NCBI GenBank assembly: GCA_044227665.1
Contig: JBGAWK010000050.1
Coordinates: 1-17,897 of the forward strand
Origin: JBGAWK01 sp044227665
Lineage (GTDB): Bacteria > Bacteroidota > Bacteroidia > Chitinophagales > JADIYW01
Direction of reading: 5' to 3'
DNA: 17,897 nucleotides
The first letter of the stretch is position 1; each line of letters opens with the position of its first letter. Positions 1 through 7,855 of this stretch are shown here, piece by piece. A program made the translations under genes and the position numbers. Below the pieces are notes generated by a model. That model did no database searches and was not told the origin of the DNA. It was given only the letters and a program-made list of their open reading frames with translations.

Positions 1-1
1 T

Positions 2-883
2 CCGGCGACTAGTGTTTTTCACTATGCTCAATCTATTTTTGAAGGATTAAAAGCCTTCAAAACTGCAGATGGACAAATTGCATTATTCAGACCTGAGGAC
101 AACTGGCGCAGGATGAACGATTCGGCAGAAAGAATTGCCATGCCTTCAATTCCCAAAGAAATATTTATGGATGGCATGTTACAGCTGCTACGCTTAGACA
201 AAGGTTGGGTACCCTCAGCAGACGGCACAGCATTATATGTGAGACCTTTTATGATAGGCAGCGAACCATTTATAGGTGTAAAAATTTCCGACAGGTATCT
301 CTTTATGATTATCACAGGACCTGTGGGTGCCTATTTTAGTGAGCCTATAAGCGTATATGCCTCTGTGCAAGAAGCACGTGCTGTAAAAGGCGTAGGGAAA
401 GCAAAATTTGCAGGCAATTATGCTGCCTCCTTATATCCAGCCGCCAAAGCCAAAGAAAAAGGCTATAAAGATGTATTATGGCTCGACTCCGAACAACATA
501 AGTATATACAAGAGGTGGGTGCAATGAATATATTTTTTGTAATTGAAGGTAGAATTATAACCCCGGAACTAGACGGAGGTTTTTTGCCCGGAATCACGCG
601 TAGCAGTATTATTCAGGTAGCAAGAGATCATGGCTATACTGTCGAAGAACGCAAAATAACTATAGATGAGTTAGTAACCTATTATAAGGATGGTTCGCTT
701 ACAGAAATGTTTGGCACAGGAACAGCAGCAGTAGTAACCTATTGCAAAGGATTTGGCTATGAAGACGGTGACTATGCTCTTTCTGTAGAAAACTATGTGG
801 TTGCACCCAAACTAAAAAAATCCCTCACAGACATACAAAAAGGCATCGCAGAAGACACGTATGGATGGATAGTAAGATTGTAG
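2..883 (+). CDS. ilvE: Branched-chain amino acid aminotransferase, 5' truncated by window edge
   Basis: This is a PLP-dependent fold-type IV transaminase that interconverts leucine, isoleucine and valine with their 2-oxo acids, using glutamate/2-oxoglutarate, in the cytoplasm. The frame is open from base 2, so about 60 N-terminal residues of a usual ~355 are outside the window. The stretch GVGKAKFAGNYAASL contains the expected Schiff-base lysine (codon 404-406) just before AGNY. Downstream are VLWLD, the EVGAMNIFFV cofactor-binding stretch, LPGITR, and EMFGTGTAAVV, which holds phosphate-contacting residues. The KFAGNYAAS and SLTDIQKG stretches resemble the eukaryote-like class II BCATs (IlvE/BCAT) rather than the E. 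coli type. An ATG at 113 is internal, because strong homology (IFEGLKAFK, LFRPEDNWRRM) continues upstream. It ends TAG and converges on the TPR gene. The identification is firm; substrate preference within branched-chain acids is not visible. Confidence 0.95.
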   Translation, partial: PATSVFHYAQSIFEGLKAFKTADGQIALFRPEDNWRRMNDSAERIAMPSIPKEIFMDGMLQLLRLDKGWVPSADGTALYVRPFMIGSEPFIGVKISDRYLFMIITGPVGAYFSEPISVYASVQEARAVKGVGKAKFAGNYAASLYPAAKAKEKGYKDVLWLDSEQHKYIQEVGAMNIFFVIEGRIITPELDGGFLPGITRSSIIQVARDHGYTVEERKITIDELVTYYKDGSLTEMFGTGTAAVVTYCKGFGYEDGDYALSVENYVVAPKLKKSLTDIQKGIAEDTYGWIVRL

Positions 884-895
884 TAAGAGGTATAA

Positions 896-921
896 TGGAT
901 TATTAAAAATTTAATAATCCA
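896..921. terminator. Perfect 12-bp inverted repeat between convergent genes, possible bidirectional terminator
   Basis: TGGATTATTAAA (896-907) and TTTAATAATCCA (910-921) are exact reverse complements separated by two bases. The repeat sits between the ilvE stop (883) and the minus-strand TPR gene, whose stop codon and last codons form the right arm. The position suits a shared terminator for convergent genes. It is AT-rich with a short loop and no separate T tract, so strength is doubtful. Confidence 0.4.
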
Positions 922-1237
922 ACTCTTCCAACTCAATATTGCTAAGCATATTATTCAATTCCGCCACAGTTTTGATATCTTTTTGCGCTTTAGCCAATTT
1001 TACTCCCATATCTAAAATATCCTTGGCTTTGCCAATATCGTTTATTTCCACTAGATTTTTTGCAAATTGATAATATACAGGCAAATATCTAGGATTTATT
1101 TTTATGATTTTTTCAAAAAAAACTATTGCCTCTTGAATTTTTGCCATCTTCTCATATTCCATAGCTATAGCATAGAGTACAAAAGTATCATCAGGTCGCA
1201 AAGCATATTGTTTCAATAATAGGTTAAGTCTATCCAT
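911..1237 (-). CDS. Small TPR-repeat protein
   Basis: This is a 108-residue, mostly helical protein with two tetratricopeptide-like units at about residues 16-49 and 51-84. The first ends in the typical EAIVFFEKIIKINP pattern; the second carries YYQFAKNL and KAKDILDMGVKLA. TPR units make a right-handed superhelix used for protein-protein contact; the partner is not apparent. No signal peptide or membrane segment is seen, so it is probably cytoplasmic. I chose the ATG at 1237; the frame extends to a TTG at 1249, but this adds only four residues and lies over a TANNTTTG-like promoter box. It is divergent from etfB across 65 bases and convergent with ilvE. Small proteins of this kind are common in Bacteroidota and usually annotated only as tetratricopeptide repeat protein. 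The family call is good; the role is unknown. Confidence 0.8.
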   Translation of the reverse strand: MDRLNLLLKQYALRPDDTFVLYAIAMEYEKMAKIQEAIVFFEKIIKINPRYLPVYYQFAKNLVEINDIGKAKDILDMGVKLAKAQKDIKTVAELNNMLSNIELEELDY

Positions 1238-1266
1238 ATCTACATACAAACTAAAAAAGTAATTAT

Positions 1267-1274
1267 TAATTTCG
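1267..1274 (+). promoter_or_regulatory. Candidate -7 box for etfBA
   Basis: TAATTTCG matches the Bacteroidota -7 consensus TANNTTTG at all but one fixed position. It lies 28 bases before the etfB ATG, in the gap between divergent genes. No convincing -33 element was seen, so the call rests on this box and its location. Confidence 0.35.
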
Positions 1275-1302
1275 CAACAAATTTAAAAATTTAGATAGTA
1301 CA

Positions 1303-2046
1303 ATGAAATATTTAGTATGTATCAGTTTGGTACCGGACACAACTACAAAGATTAGTTTTACTGACGGTAACACTAAGTTCAATAATGCCAATGTAACATG
1401 GATATTGAACCCTTATGATGAATGGTATGCCTTAGTACGTGCCTTGGAATTGAAAGAAGCTCATGGTGGAACCGTTACGGTAGTAAATGTAGGGGGTGCA
1501 GAAAATGATCAAGTAATCAGAAAAGCTCTCGCCATAGGTGCTGATGATGCCGTGAGGATTGATGCCTCAGGAGATATTGACGCCTCAGATGTGGCTGCAA
1601 ACATTGCAAAAGTAGCTAAGGATGGCGCCTACGATATTATCCTTACGGGAAAAGAAACTATAAATTACAATGGCTCTAGTATTGGAGGTATGATTGCAGA
1701 AAATCTTGATGTCGCATTTGTTTCTTATGCTTCCAAATTAGATATGAATGGCAATATAGCTACTGTAGAAAGAGAAATTGAAGGTGGCAAAGAGATAGCA
1801 GAAGTAGCTACACCATTCGTACTGAGTGCCGCTAAAGGAATGGCAGAACAGAGAATTCCTAATATGAAGGGGATTATGGCAGCCAAAACGAAACCTCTTA
1901 ACGTAGTAGCTGCTACACCGGCATCACACCTTACTACTGTAGTGAAATATGAGCTGCCTGCAGAGAAAGCTGCTTGCAAGATGATAGCTCCCGAAAATAT
2001 GGAGCAGTTAGTAGATTTATTACATAACGAAGCTAAAATGATATAA
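1303..2046 (+). CDS. etfB: Electron transfer flavoprotein beta subunit
   Basis: This is the beta subunit of the soluble heterodimeric electron transfer flavoprotein, which takes electrons from acyl-CoA dehydrogenases and passes them to the membrane quinone pool. At 247 residues it is near the usual 250-260. The N-terminus MKYLVCISLVPDTTTKI, then WILNPYDEWYALVRALELKE, GAENDQVIRKALAIGADDAVRI and the TGKETINYNGSSIGGMIAE stretch are characteristic of the FixA/EtfB alpha/beta fold that holds AMP in classical ETFs. The ATG at 1303 gives the expected N-terminus. etfA starts one base after its stop, so the two are surely cotranscribed and translated together. A likely client, a glutaryl-CoA dehydrogenase-like enzyme, is encoded at 9712-10896. 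No ETF:quinone oxidoreductase gene lies in the window. Identification is firm. Confidence 0.95.
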   Translation: MKYLVCISLVPDTTTKISFTDGNTKFNNANVTWILNPYDEWYALVRALELKEAHGGTVTVVNVGGAENDQVIRKALAIGADDAVRIDASGDIDASDVAANIAKVAKDGAYDIILTGKETINYNGSSIGGMIAENLDVAFVSYASKLDMNGNIATVEREIEGGKEIAEVATPFVLSAAKGMAEQRIPNMKGIMAAKTKPLNVVAATPASHLTTVVKYELPAEKAACKMIAPENMEQLVDLLHNEAKMI

Positions 2047-2047
2047 T

Positions 2048-3016
2048 ATGTCAGTATTATTTTTAATAGAAACAATAGACGGCAAAATCAAAAAAAATGC
2101 CTATGAAGCAGCATCGTATGCTGCAAAAGTTGCCGCCGCCAAAGGTGGTGAAGCCATTGGATTGGCATTAGGAACTGCCTCCGAGAGTGACCTAGCATCG
2201 CTAGGAGACTTTGGCGCAAAAAAAGTCTTACATGCCAGCAGTACGAGCTTTGATAAGTTTGATTCTGGTGTATATGCGCAAGCAATAGCAGATGCTGCCA
2301 ATCAATCTGGAGCAAAAGTGATAGTAGTATCACAAAGCCTTAACGGCAAAGCTGTGGCACCTCGTGTAGCAGTAAAATTGAACGCAGGCATCGTAGCAGG
2401 AGCTGTAGCACTTCCCGATGGTGACTTTGCCATCAAGAAGGCCGCCTTTTCTGGCAAGGCTTTTGCCTACGTAAAGATCAACTCTGATGTGAAAGTTATA
2501 GGCGTAGTGCCTAGTTCTGTAGGTGCAGAAAAAACAGGCGGTACTGCTACTGTAGAAGCTGCTAACATCTCTGCTGCCACTGCTAAAGTAACCGTAAAAG
2601 AAGTAAAACGTCAGGTAGGAGATACATTACCACTTCCGGAAGCAGAATTGGTAGTATCTGCCGGTAGGGGAATGAAAGGACCCGAAAATTGGGGCATCAT
2701 CGAAGACCTAGCTAAAGTATTAGGTGCTACGACAGCATGTTCTCGTCCAGTCGCCGATGTGGGCTGGAGACCTCATCATGAACACGTAGGACAGACAGGT
2801 GTGGCTATACGCCCTAAATTGTATATTGCTATAGGAATTTCCGGAGCAATACAGCACCTTGCAGGGGTAAACCAAAGTAAGTGTATTGTGGTAATCAACA
2901 AAGACCCTGAAGCACCTTTCTTCAAAGCTGCCGACTATGGCATAGTAGGAGATGCTTTTGAAGTAGTCCCTAGACTTACGGAAGCAATACGGAAATTTAA
3001 AGCGGCACAGCACTAA
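2048..3016 (+). CDS. etfA: Electron transfer flavoprotein alpha subunit
   Basis: This is the FAD-carrying partner of EtfB, 322 residues and close to the family norm. The C-terminal FAD domain shows its landmarks: VVSAGRGMKGPENW (about residues 202-215), SRPVAD (232-237), VGQTG (247-251), GISGAIQH (263-270) and the closing AADYGIVGDAFEVVP (295-309). The N-terminal domain (1 to about 185) is the alpha/beta domain that contacts EtfB. The start codon lies one base after the etfB stop, indicating translational coupling, and a strong hairpin terminator follows 16 bases after its stop. All motifs needed for FAD binding appear intact. The SRPVADVGWRPHHEHVGQTG stretch resembles ETFs that serve acyl-CoA dehydrogenases rather than the bifurcating types; that distinction is inference. 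Confidence 0.95.
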   Translation: MSVLFLIETIDGKIKKNAYEAASYAAKVAAAKGGEAIGLALGTASESDLASLGDFGAKKVLHASSTSFDKFDSGVYAQAIADAANQSGAKVIVVSQSLNGKAVAPRVAVKLNAGIVAGAVALPDGDFAIKKAAFSGKAFAYVKINSDVKVIGVVPSSVGAEKTGGTATVEAANISAATAKVTVKEVKRQVGDTLPLPEAELVVSAGRGMKGPENWGIIEDLAKVLGATTACSRPVADVGWRPHHEHVGQTGVAIRPKLYIAIGISGAIQHLAGVNQSKCIVVINKDPEAPFFKAADYGIVGDAFEVVPRLTEAIRKFKAAQH

Positions 3017-3032
3017 TTTTTTTTGCACATAA

Positions 3033-3074
3033 ATATAAAAAAGCCACCACTTGTATGTGGTGGCTTTTTTATAT
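3033..3074 (+). terminator. Strong intrinsic terminator after etfA
   Basis: An 18-bp perfect stem pairs 3033-3050 with 3057-3074 around a six-base TTGTAT loop (3051-3056). The core GCCACCAC/GTGGTGGC is GC-rich, flanked by A6 on the left and T6 on the right. The U tract on either strand makes it bidirectional. It starts 16 bases after the etfA stop and closes the etfBA unit. Confidence 0.93.
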
Positions 3075-3323
3075 GGGTATTTTCTATTTTGCAATATTTT
3101 ACTCGCTCAATCATCCCAAAATAAAGCTAACAAACTGTCTAAAAAAGCATCCACTTTCAAATGGATAATTATTATGGACGAAACTAAGTCCCATGCGAGT
3201 TATACGAAATTACCAATAAACAAATTGGAGTACTTAGTATTTACAATACCTTCCATGACTTTATAAGATTGCAACAATTATACCTATCTTCTAACTTTTC
3301 CAAATATATTAGGGGGGAAATGC
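3075..3323. other. Intergenic spacer without a convincing gene
   Basis: This AT-rich spacer separates the etfA terminator from the lepA promoter. One frame on the plus strand stays open to 3266, but its start lies inside the terminator stem and its composition is not protein-like. On the minus strand a stop-free stretch ending in an acidic tail (DSLLALFWDD) has no start codon. A G6 run at 3312-3317 is unusual for this DNA. I found no RNA gene or recognisable element. Confidence 0.4.
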
Positions 3324-3331
3324 TATTTTTG
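3324..3331 (+). promoter_or_regulatory. -7 promoter box immediately before lepA
   Basis: TATTTTTG is a full match to the Bacteroidota -7 consensus TANNTTTG. Only four bases (3332-3335) separate it from the lepA ATG, so transcription would begin at or very near the start codon, giving a leaderless mRNA. No clear -33 TTTG was found at the proper spacing. Confidence 0.55.
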
Positions 3332-3335
3332 CAGT

Positions 3336-5126
3336 ATGGACAACATACGCAATTTCTGTATCATTGCGCACATAGACCACGGAAAAAGTACATTGGCAGA
3401 CAGATTACTTGAAGTTACAAAAACAGTTTCTGAAAGAGATTTGCAAGCACAAACACTGGATGACATGGACTTGGAACGCGAAAGAGGTATAACTATTAAA
3501 AGTCATGCCATCCAAATGGACTATGCTTTTGAAGGAAAAAACTATACTTTCAATCTCATAGACACTCCCGGTCACGTGGATTTCTCCTATGAAGTTTCAC
3601 GTTCCTTAGCCGCATGTGAAGGTGCCCTGCTCTTGGTAGATGCTACACAGGGCATACAGGCTCAGACTATTTCCAACCTTTACCTAGCTATAGATAATGG
3701 ATTAGAAATTATTCCTGTCATTAATAAAATTGACATGGATGGAGCTATGATTGAAGAAGTGAAAGACCAAATCGTTGACCTAATAGGATGTAAACCCGAA
3801 GAAATCATACCTGCCAGCGGCAAAACAGGTGTAGGCGTGGATGACATCCTTCATGCCGTAATAGATCGCATTCCAGCACCTAAAGGCGACAAAAGTGCAC
3901 CCTTACAGGCTCTGATTTTTGATTCTGTATTTAATTCCTTCAGAGGGGTGATAGCCTACTTCAGAATATTAAATGGTACGCTAAGAAAAGGAGACAAAGT
4001 AAAGTTCTTTAATACTGGGAAAGAATATGAAGCCAATGAGGTGGGCGTATTGAGATTAAATATGGAACCCCGATCCCAGGTTTCTGCTGGAGATGTAGGA
4101 TATATTATTACAGGCATCAAAAATTCTAAAGAAATAAAGGTGGGAGACACCATCACTCAGGTTTCTCATCCATGTAAAGACTCTATCAAAGGCTTTGAAG
4201 ATGTAAAACCCATGGTATTTGCTGGAATTTATCCTATAGACAGTGATGACTACGAAGACTTGAGGGACTCCTTAGAGAAATTACAACTCAACGACTCTTC
4301 ATTAGTATATGAACCTGAAACCTCTTTGGCATTAGGCTTTGGATTCAGATGTGGATTTTTAGGATTGTTACATTTGGAAATCATCCAAGAGCGGTTGGAA
4401 CGAGAATTCGATATGTCTGTAATTACGACAGTCCCCAACGTTTCCTATTTTGCCTATCTTAAAAATGGTAAAACCATAGAAATGCATAATCCGTCGGATA
4501 TGCCCGACCCCACTTATCTGGATTATGTTACCGAACCATATATTAAAGCTCAGGTAATTACACGTCCCGAGCATATTGGCGCCATCATGAAATTGTGTAT
4601 GGACAAAAGAGGTATTCTAAAGAATCAAACATACCTTACTACTAGCAAGATAGAATTGGTATTTGAGATGCCTTTGGCGGAAATAGTCTTTGATTTTTAT
4701 GACCAACTGAAGTCTATATCAAAGGGATATGCCAGTTTTGACTACAACATGATAGACTTCAGAGAGTCTGACCTCGTAAAATTAGACATAAAATTAAATG
4801 GCGAAAACGTAGATGCTTTTTCTGCTTTAATACATAGAAGTAAGGCGTATGATTTTGGAAGAAGACTTTGTGAAAAATTAAAAGATCTCATCCCGCGTCA
4901 ACAGTTTATGATAGCCATACAAGCGGCTATAGGACAAAAAGTAATTTCCAGAGAAACTATAAGCGCAATGCGAAAAGATGTAACTGCCAAATGCTATGGC
5001 GGTGACATTTCAAGAAAGAGAAAACTATTGGAGAAACAGAAAAAAGGAAAGAAGAAAATGAGACAAATTGGGACAGTAGAAGTGCCACAACAAGCATTTA
5101 TGGCTGTTCTAAAACTTAATGAATAA
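3336..5126 (+). CDS. lepA: Elongation factor 4 (LepA), translational GTPase
   Basis: LepA is a ribosome-binding GTPase related to EF-G that acts on stalled or misplaced elongation and initiation complexes. The GTPase motifs are all present: G1 AHIDHGKST (11-19), the ERGITI effector region (49-54), G3 DTPGH (76-80), G4 NKID (130-133) and G5 SGKTG (161-165). Beyond the G domain come the EF-Tu-like domain II (about 190-280), EF-G-like domains III and V, and the LepA-specific C-terminal domain with KCYGGDISRKRKLLEKQKKGKKKM near the end. The length of 596 residues is standard. The start is fixed by the conserved MDNIRNFCIIAHIDHG opening. It stands alone between the etfA terminator and the lipoprotein cluster that starts 46 bases on. 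A short reading frame at 3320 overlaps the start out of frame but would lie upstream of the predicted transcript. Confidence 0.97.
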   Translation: MDNIRNFCIIAHIDHGKSTLADRLLEVTKTVSERDLQAQTLDDMDLERERGITIKSHAIQMDYAFEGKNYTFNLIDTPGHVDFSYEVSRSLAACEGALLLVDATQGIQAQTISNLYLAIDNGLEIIPVINKIDMDGAMIEEVKDQIVDLIGCKPEEIIPASGKTGVGVDDILHAVIDRIPAPKGDKSAPLQALIFDSVFNSFRGVIAYFRILNGTLRKGDKVKFFNTGKEYEANEVGVLRLNMEPRSQVSAGDVGYIITGIKNSKEIKVGDTITQVSHPCKDSIKGFEDVKPMVFAGIYPIDSDDYEDLRDSLEKLQLNDSSLVYEPETSLALGFGFRCGFLGLLHLEIIQERLEREFDMSVITTVPNVSYFAYLKNGKTIEMHNPSDMPDPTYLDYVTEPYIKAQVITRPEHIGAIMKLCMDKRGILKNQTYLTTSKIELVFEMPLAEIVFDFYDQLKSISKGYASFDYNMIDFRESDLVKLDIKLNGENVDAFSALIHRSKAYDFGRRLCEKLKDLIPRQQFMIAIQAAIGQKVISRETISAMRKDVTAKCYGGDISRKRKLLEKQKKGKKKMRQIGTVEVPQQAFMAVLKLNE

Positions 5127-5172
5127 GTAAATATTTATAAAGTCTTATTTTTTATTTAGCTTTACTACAAGT

Positions 5173-6096
5173 ATGAATAGGATTTTTTTAGCATTGCTTT
5201 TTGTAACAATGACTTTCATTTCTTCCTGTAGCAAGGAAGATTTACGGGCGGAACTAAATAGTAAATCCAGAAAAAGTGCCATAAATGCTCCTTTTGTAAA
5301 ACCAATAGCCACCAATGGCATCATCCCTTATGGCAATAGTATTGCGGCAGCAGACTTACTTGGCTCTCATCTTACGATTTTTGACGCTACGAATGGCACT
5401 ATTGTCAATCAATGGGATACTAAAGTCGCTAAAGCATCCCCTGATGATTTGGTCTTACTTTCGGACAGGTCTCTAGTATGGACAGCACCATTCCAAGGCA
5501 AAATCATGCATACGAATTCCGATGGACTTACAAAACTTGTATGTACCTTGCCCAAGAACGTAAACCCTATAGCCAAGGCATCTGATGATAGATACGTATA
5601 TGTAGGATTTTCTACCGGCACATACCACCCTCTACTGAAAATAGATGTAGTAACGGGACAAAAAACTACTGTCGCTGCGCCTTTTGTGCCCATCAATGGC
5701 TGCGACATCTATCAAGACAGTCTTCTCTATGCGCCTGTTACAGATGGCATCAGCCTATTAGGAAGAGGACGTATTGTAAAAGTCAACCTCATCACTGGAC
5801 GATGGGAATTTTTGCCCCTAATGTTTCCTAATGAATCTAAGCGATTGGGGTTTCTTTTTGCAACAGGAGTAGTAGTAGGCAGTGATGGCTATTTATATAT
5901 TTTAGAGTCTTTGGATGCCAAAGTTTATAAATGCAATCTTCAAACTTATGACACTTATTTGTTGGCAAAACTACATCAGGCAACTTCCGACAATATTACT
6001 GAACTTAATGGCAAAATTTATGTGTCTGGATTCGCGGGAAACAAAGTTTTTGAAGTTTCGCAAAATTTTTACAAAAGTCTTTTGATTCATCCATAA
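5173..6096 (+). CDS. Lipoprotein with beta-propeller-like repeats, possible surface-export signal
   Basis: This 307-residue protein begins with a type II signal peptide: MNRIF, a hydrophobic core, then the lipobox ISSC with the lipidated cysteine at residue 19. The residues after it, SKED, fit the K-(D/E)2 form of the Bacteroidota lipoprotein export signal (LES), which directs some lipoproteins to the cell surface; that placement is inference. The mature part has repeated short beta-strand units, such as GYLYILESLDAKVYKCNLQT and GKIYVSGFAGNKVFEVS. They recall Vgb/NHL/SMP-30-type propellers, but no catalytic motif was recognised. The next gene begins 7 bases after the stop, so it most likely heads a transcript with the DUF4153 and serine hydrolase genes. 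A weak -7-like box, TAGCTTTA (5157-5164), lies 8 bases before the ATG. The lipoprotein call is good; fold and function are tentative. Confidence 0.78.
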   Translation: MNRIFLALLFVTMTFISSCSKEDLRAELNSKSRKSAINAPFVKPIATNGIIPYGNSIAAADLLGSHLTIFDATNGTIVNQWDTKVAKASPDDLVLLSDRSLVWTAPFQGKIMHTNSDGLTKLVCTLPKNVNPIAKASDDRYVYVGFSTGTYHPLLKIDVVTGQKTTVAAPFVPINGCDIYQDSLLYAPVTDGISLLGRGRIVKVNLITGRWEFLPLMFPNESKRLGFLFATGVVVGSDGYLYILESLDAKVYKCNLQTYDTYLLAKLHQATSDNITELNGKIYVSGFAGNKVFEVSQNFYKSLLIHP

Positions 6097-6103
6097 AAAT
6101 ATT

Positions 6104-7855
6104 ATGAAAAAAATATTTGATATAGATTCTGTAGTAAGAAAATTCTACCAAACTACGCGTAGATTCCCTCTGAGCATAATTGTTGCCGTAGTAGGCACCG
6201 CCGTTTTATTATATGCTGTAGAAAACCAAATCTCCGAAAGAGAGCTAATATTCAATATTGTCATGTATTGTATGCTCATGCTACCTATAAGTTATAGTTT
6301 ACATAATTGCTTAGAATTATTCTCTAATGATAAGCAAAAGAAAAACGCTGCCATAGTAGGATTTTCTGCAATAATGCTACTTACTGCATTTGATATAATA
6401 TACTTTATGCACGGCAAGCCCAAAATATATAGGTTGGGCATGTGGTGGGTAGCGGCACACCTTATGACCGCTGTATTTCCTTTTTATAGATACGAACATA
6501 TTAGCGCATTTTGGGAGTTCAACAAGACTATATTTATCAATTTCTTGACGGCAGCCCTATACTCATTTGTTCTATTTCTAGGGCTCGCTGGTGCTATTGC
6601 TTCTATTCAGGCATTATTCTCTATACAATTTGATGGAGAAATTTATGCCAAACTTTTTATCCTCATCGCAGGTGTATTTAATACATATATCTTTCTTGGT
6701 AATAGCCCATACCCCATATCAAAACTATCTGAGCCAAAAACATATCCTAAAGGACTGCGCATATTTACACAGTATATTTTATTATCCTTAGTCATAATAT
6801 ATCTTATTATACTTTACGCATATATAGGTAAAATAGTAATCACACAAACCTTGCCTAATGGATGGGTGTGTTCCCTCATCATAGCCTATTCCATAAGCAG
6901 TGTACTTTCATTTCTATTACTTTATCCGCTACGAGACAATGAAGAATATGACTGGATTTTTTGGTTCAACAAGCTATTTTATTTCTTGCTCATACCTATA
7001 TTTATGATGGCGTTTGTAGCTATAGGAAGAAGAGTGTATGACTATGGCATCACAGAAGAACGCTATATTGTACTGCTCACGGCACTATGGCTGGCAGGAA
7101 TTACGTTTTATTTTATTTTCTCCAAGAAAAAAAATATTATCGTCATCCCCATGAGTTTGTGGGTGACTACAGCATTATTTTCCTTTGGTCCGTGGGGCAT
7201 ATATCAAGTATCCGAAAATAATCAACTCAATAGGTTGAAGTCCTCATTATCCAAAAAGAATTTTTTGCAAAATAACAAAATTCGTCCTCTAACATCACAG
7301 GAGGTTACAAAACTGGATAGTGCGGATAAAGTAATTATTAGTGGTTCACTAGAATATCTTGCTCAAGCAGAAAGAAGAAAAAAATTACAAGATAATTTAA
7401 CGATTTCTATAGACTCTGTAGAAGTTTTCGGAGCTTTGAATATTCCCTACACTTCTTCAATTAATTATTATCCAACTGTAAATATTTATCAGGATTTTAT
7501 ATATCAGGATGCTGAAAGATTCTATAAAATTGAAGATTCTTCACATAGCCAAATTATTAAATTTTCGACATTAGGATACGATGATGAAGAATCGCTAGTT
7601 TATTTTAATGATACTTCACTAATAATCAAAAATAAGTCTGTTTCCATTCCTTTAGCTCCAGTTTTTGAAAGGTTTAAAAATGAAGTAAAAATAAGACAGC
7701 AAGATGGCAGTGTCATTTTTTTATCTGACGACAATAATAAATTTACTTATTCCCTAAACAACCAAAATATTTCCCTTTACATTACAGATATGCAATGGAA
7801 AATAGAAGACGGATATAAATTAGAACGCATTTCAGGATATCTACTATTTCCATGA
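6104..7855 (+). CDS. DUF4153 polytopic inner-membrane protein
   Basis: This 583-residue protein has roughly eleven hydrophobic segments between residues 20 and 365, at about 22-40, 47-63, 82-100, 114-128, 142-165, 178-198, 222-243, 252-275, 287-307, 322-340 and 346-365. A hydrophilic, beta-rich C-terminal part of about 215 residues follows. The opening RRFPLSIIVAVVGT and the MLMLPISYSLH segment resemble DUF4153 proteins of Bacteroidota; function is unknown. The C-terminal part probably faces the periplasm, but topology was not computed. The gene starts 7 bases after the lipoprotein gene, and its stop overlaps the serine hydrolase start by four bases (ATGA). All three are therefore likely one transcript, and the product may work with the two other envelope proteins. 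No catalytic or transporter signature was recognised. Confidence 0.75.
   Translation: MKKIFDIDSVVRKFYQTTRRFPLSIIVAVVGTAVLLYAVENQISERELIFNIVMYCMLMLPISYSLHNCLELFSNDKQKKNAAIVGFSAIMLLTAFDIIYFMHGKPKIYRLGMWWVAAHLMTAVFPFYRYEHISAFWEFNKTIFINFLTAALYSFVLFLGLAGAIASIQALFSIQFDGEIYAKLFILIAGVFNTYIFLGNSPYPISKLSEPKTYPKGLRIFTQYILLSLVIIYLIILYAYIGKIVITQTLPNGWVCSLIIAYSISSVLSFLLLYPLRDNEEYDWIFWFNKLFYFLLIPIFMMAFVAIGRRVYDYGITEERYIVLLTALWLAGITFYFIFSKKKNIIVIPMSLWVTTALFSFGPWGIYQVSENNQLNRLKSSLSKKNFLQNNKIRPLTSQEVTKLDSADKVIISGSLEYLAQAERRKKLQDNLTISIDSVEVFGALNIPYTSSINYYPTVNIYQDFIYQDAERFYKIEDSSHSQIIKFSTLGYDDEESLVYFNDTSLIIKNKSVSIPLAPVFERFKNEVKIRQQDGSVIFLSDDNNKFTYSLNNQNISLYITDMQWKIEDGYKLERISGYLLFP

Noticed and set aside
1238..1249. 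TTG start four codons upstream for the TPR gene
   Set aside because: ATG at 1237 gives the TPR start, and the added residues show no family match; a TAGTTTG-like promoter box lies there.
3112..3205. Minus-strand stop-free stretch ending DSLLALFWDD in the lepA spacer
   Set aside because: It has no start codon and stops at both ends within about 30 codons; too short to call a gene or remnant.
3051..3266. Plus-strand open frame of 71 codons in the lepA-etfA spacer
   Set aside because: Its start is inside the etfA terminator hairpin, it has no promoter or ribosome site, and the translation has no recognisable domain.
3320..3412. Short out-of-frame ATG frame following an AGGGGGG run, overlapping the lepA start
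   Set aside because: The lepA promoter box lies inside it, so the predicted transcript starts after its ATG; the G6 run is probably chance in this spacer.
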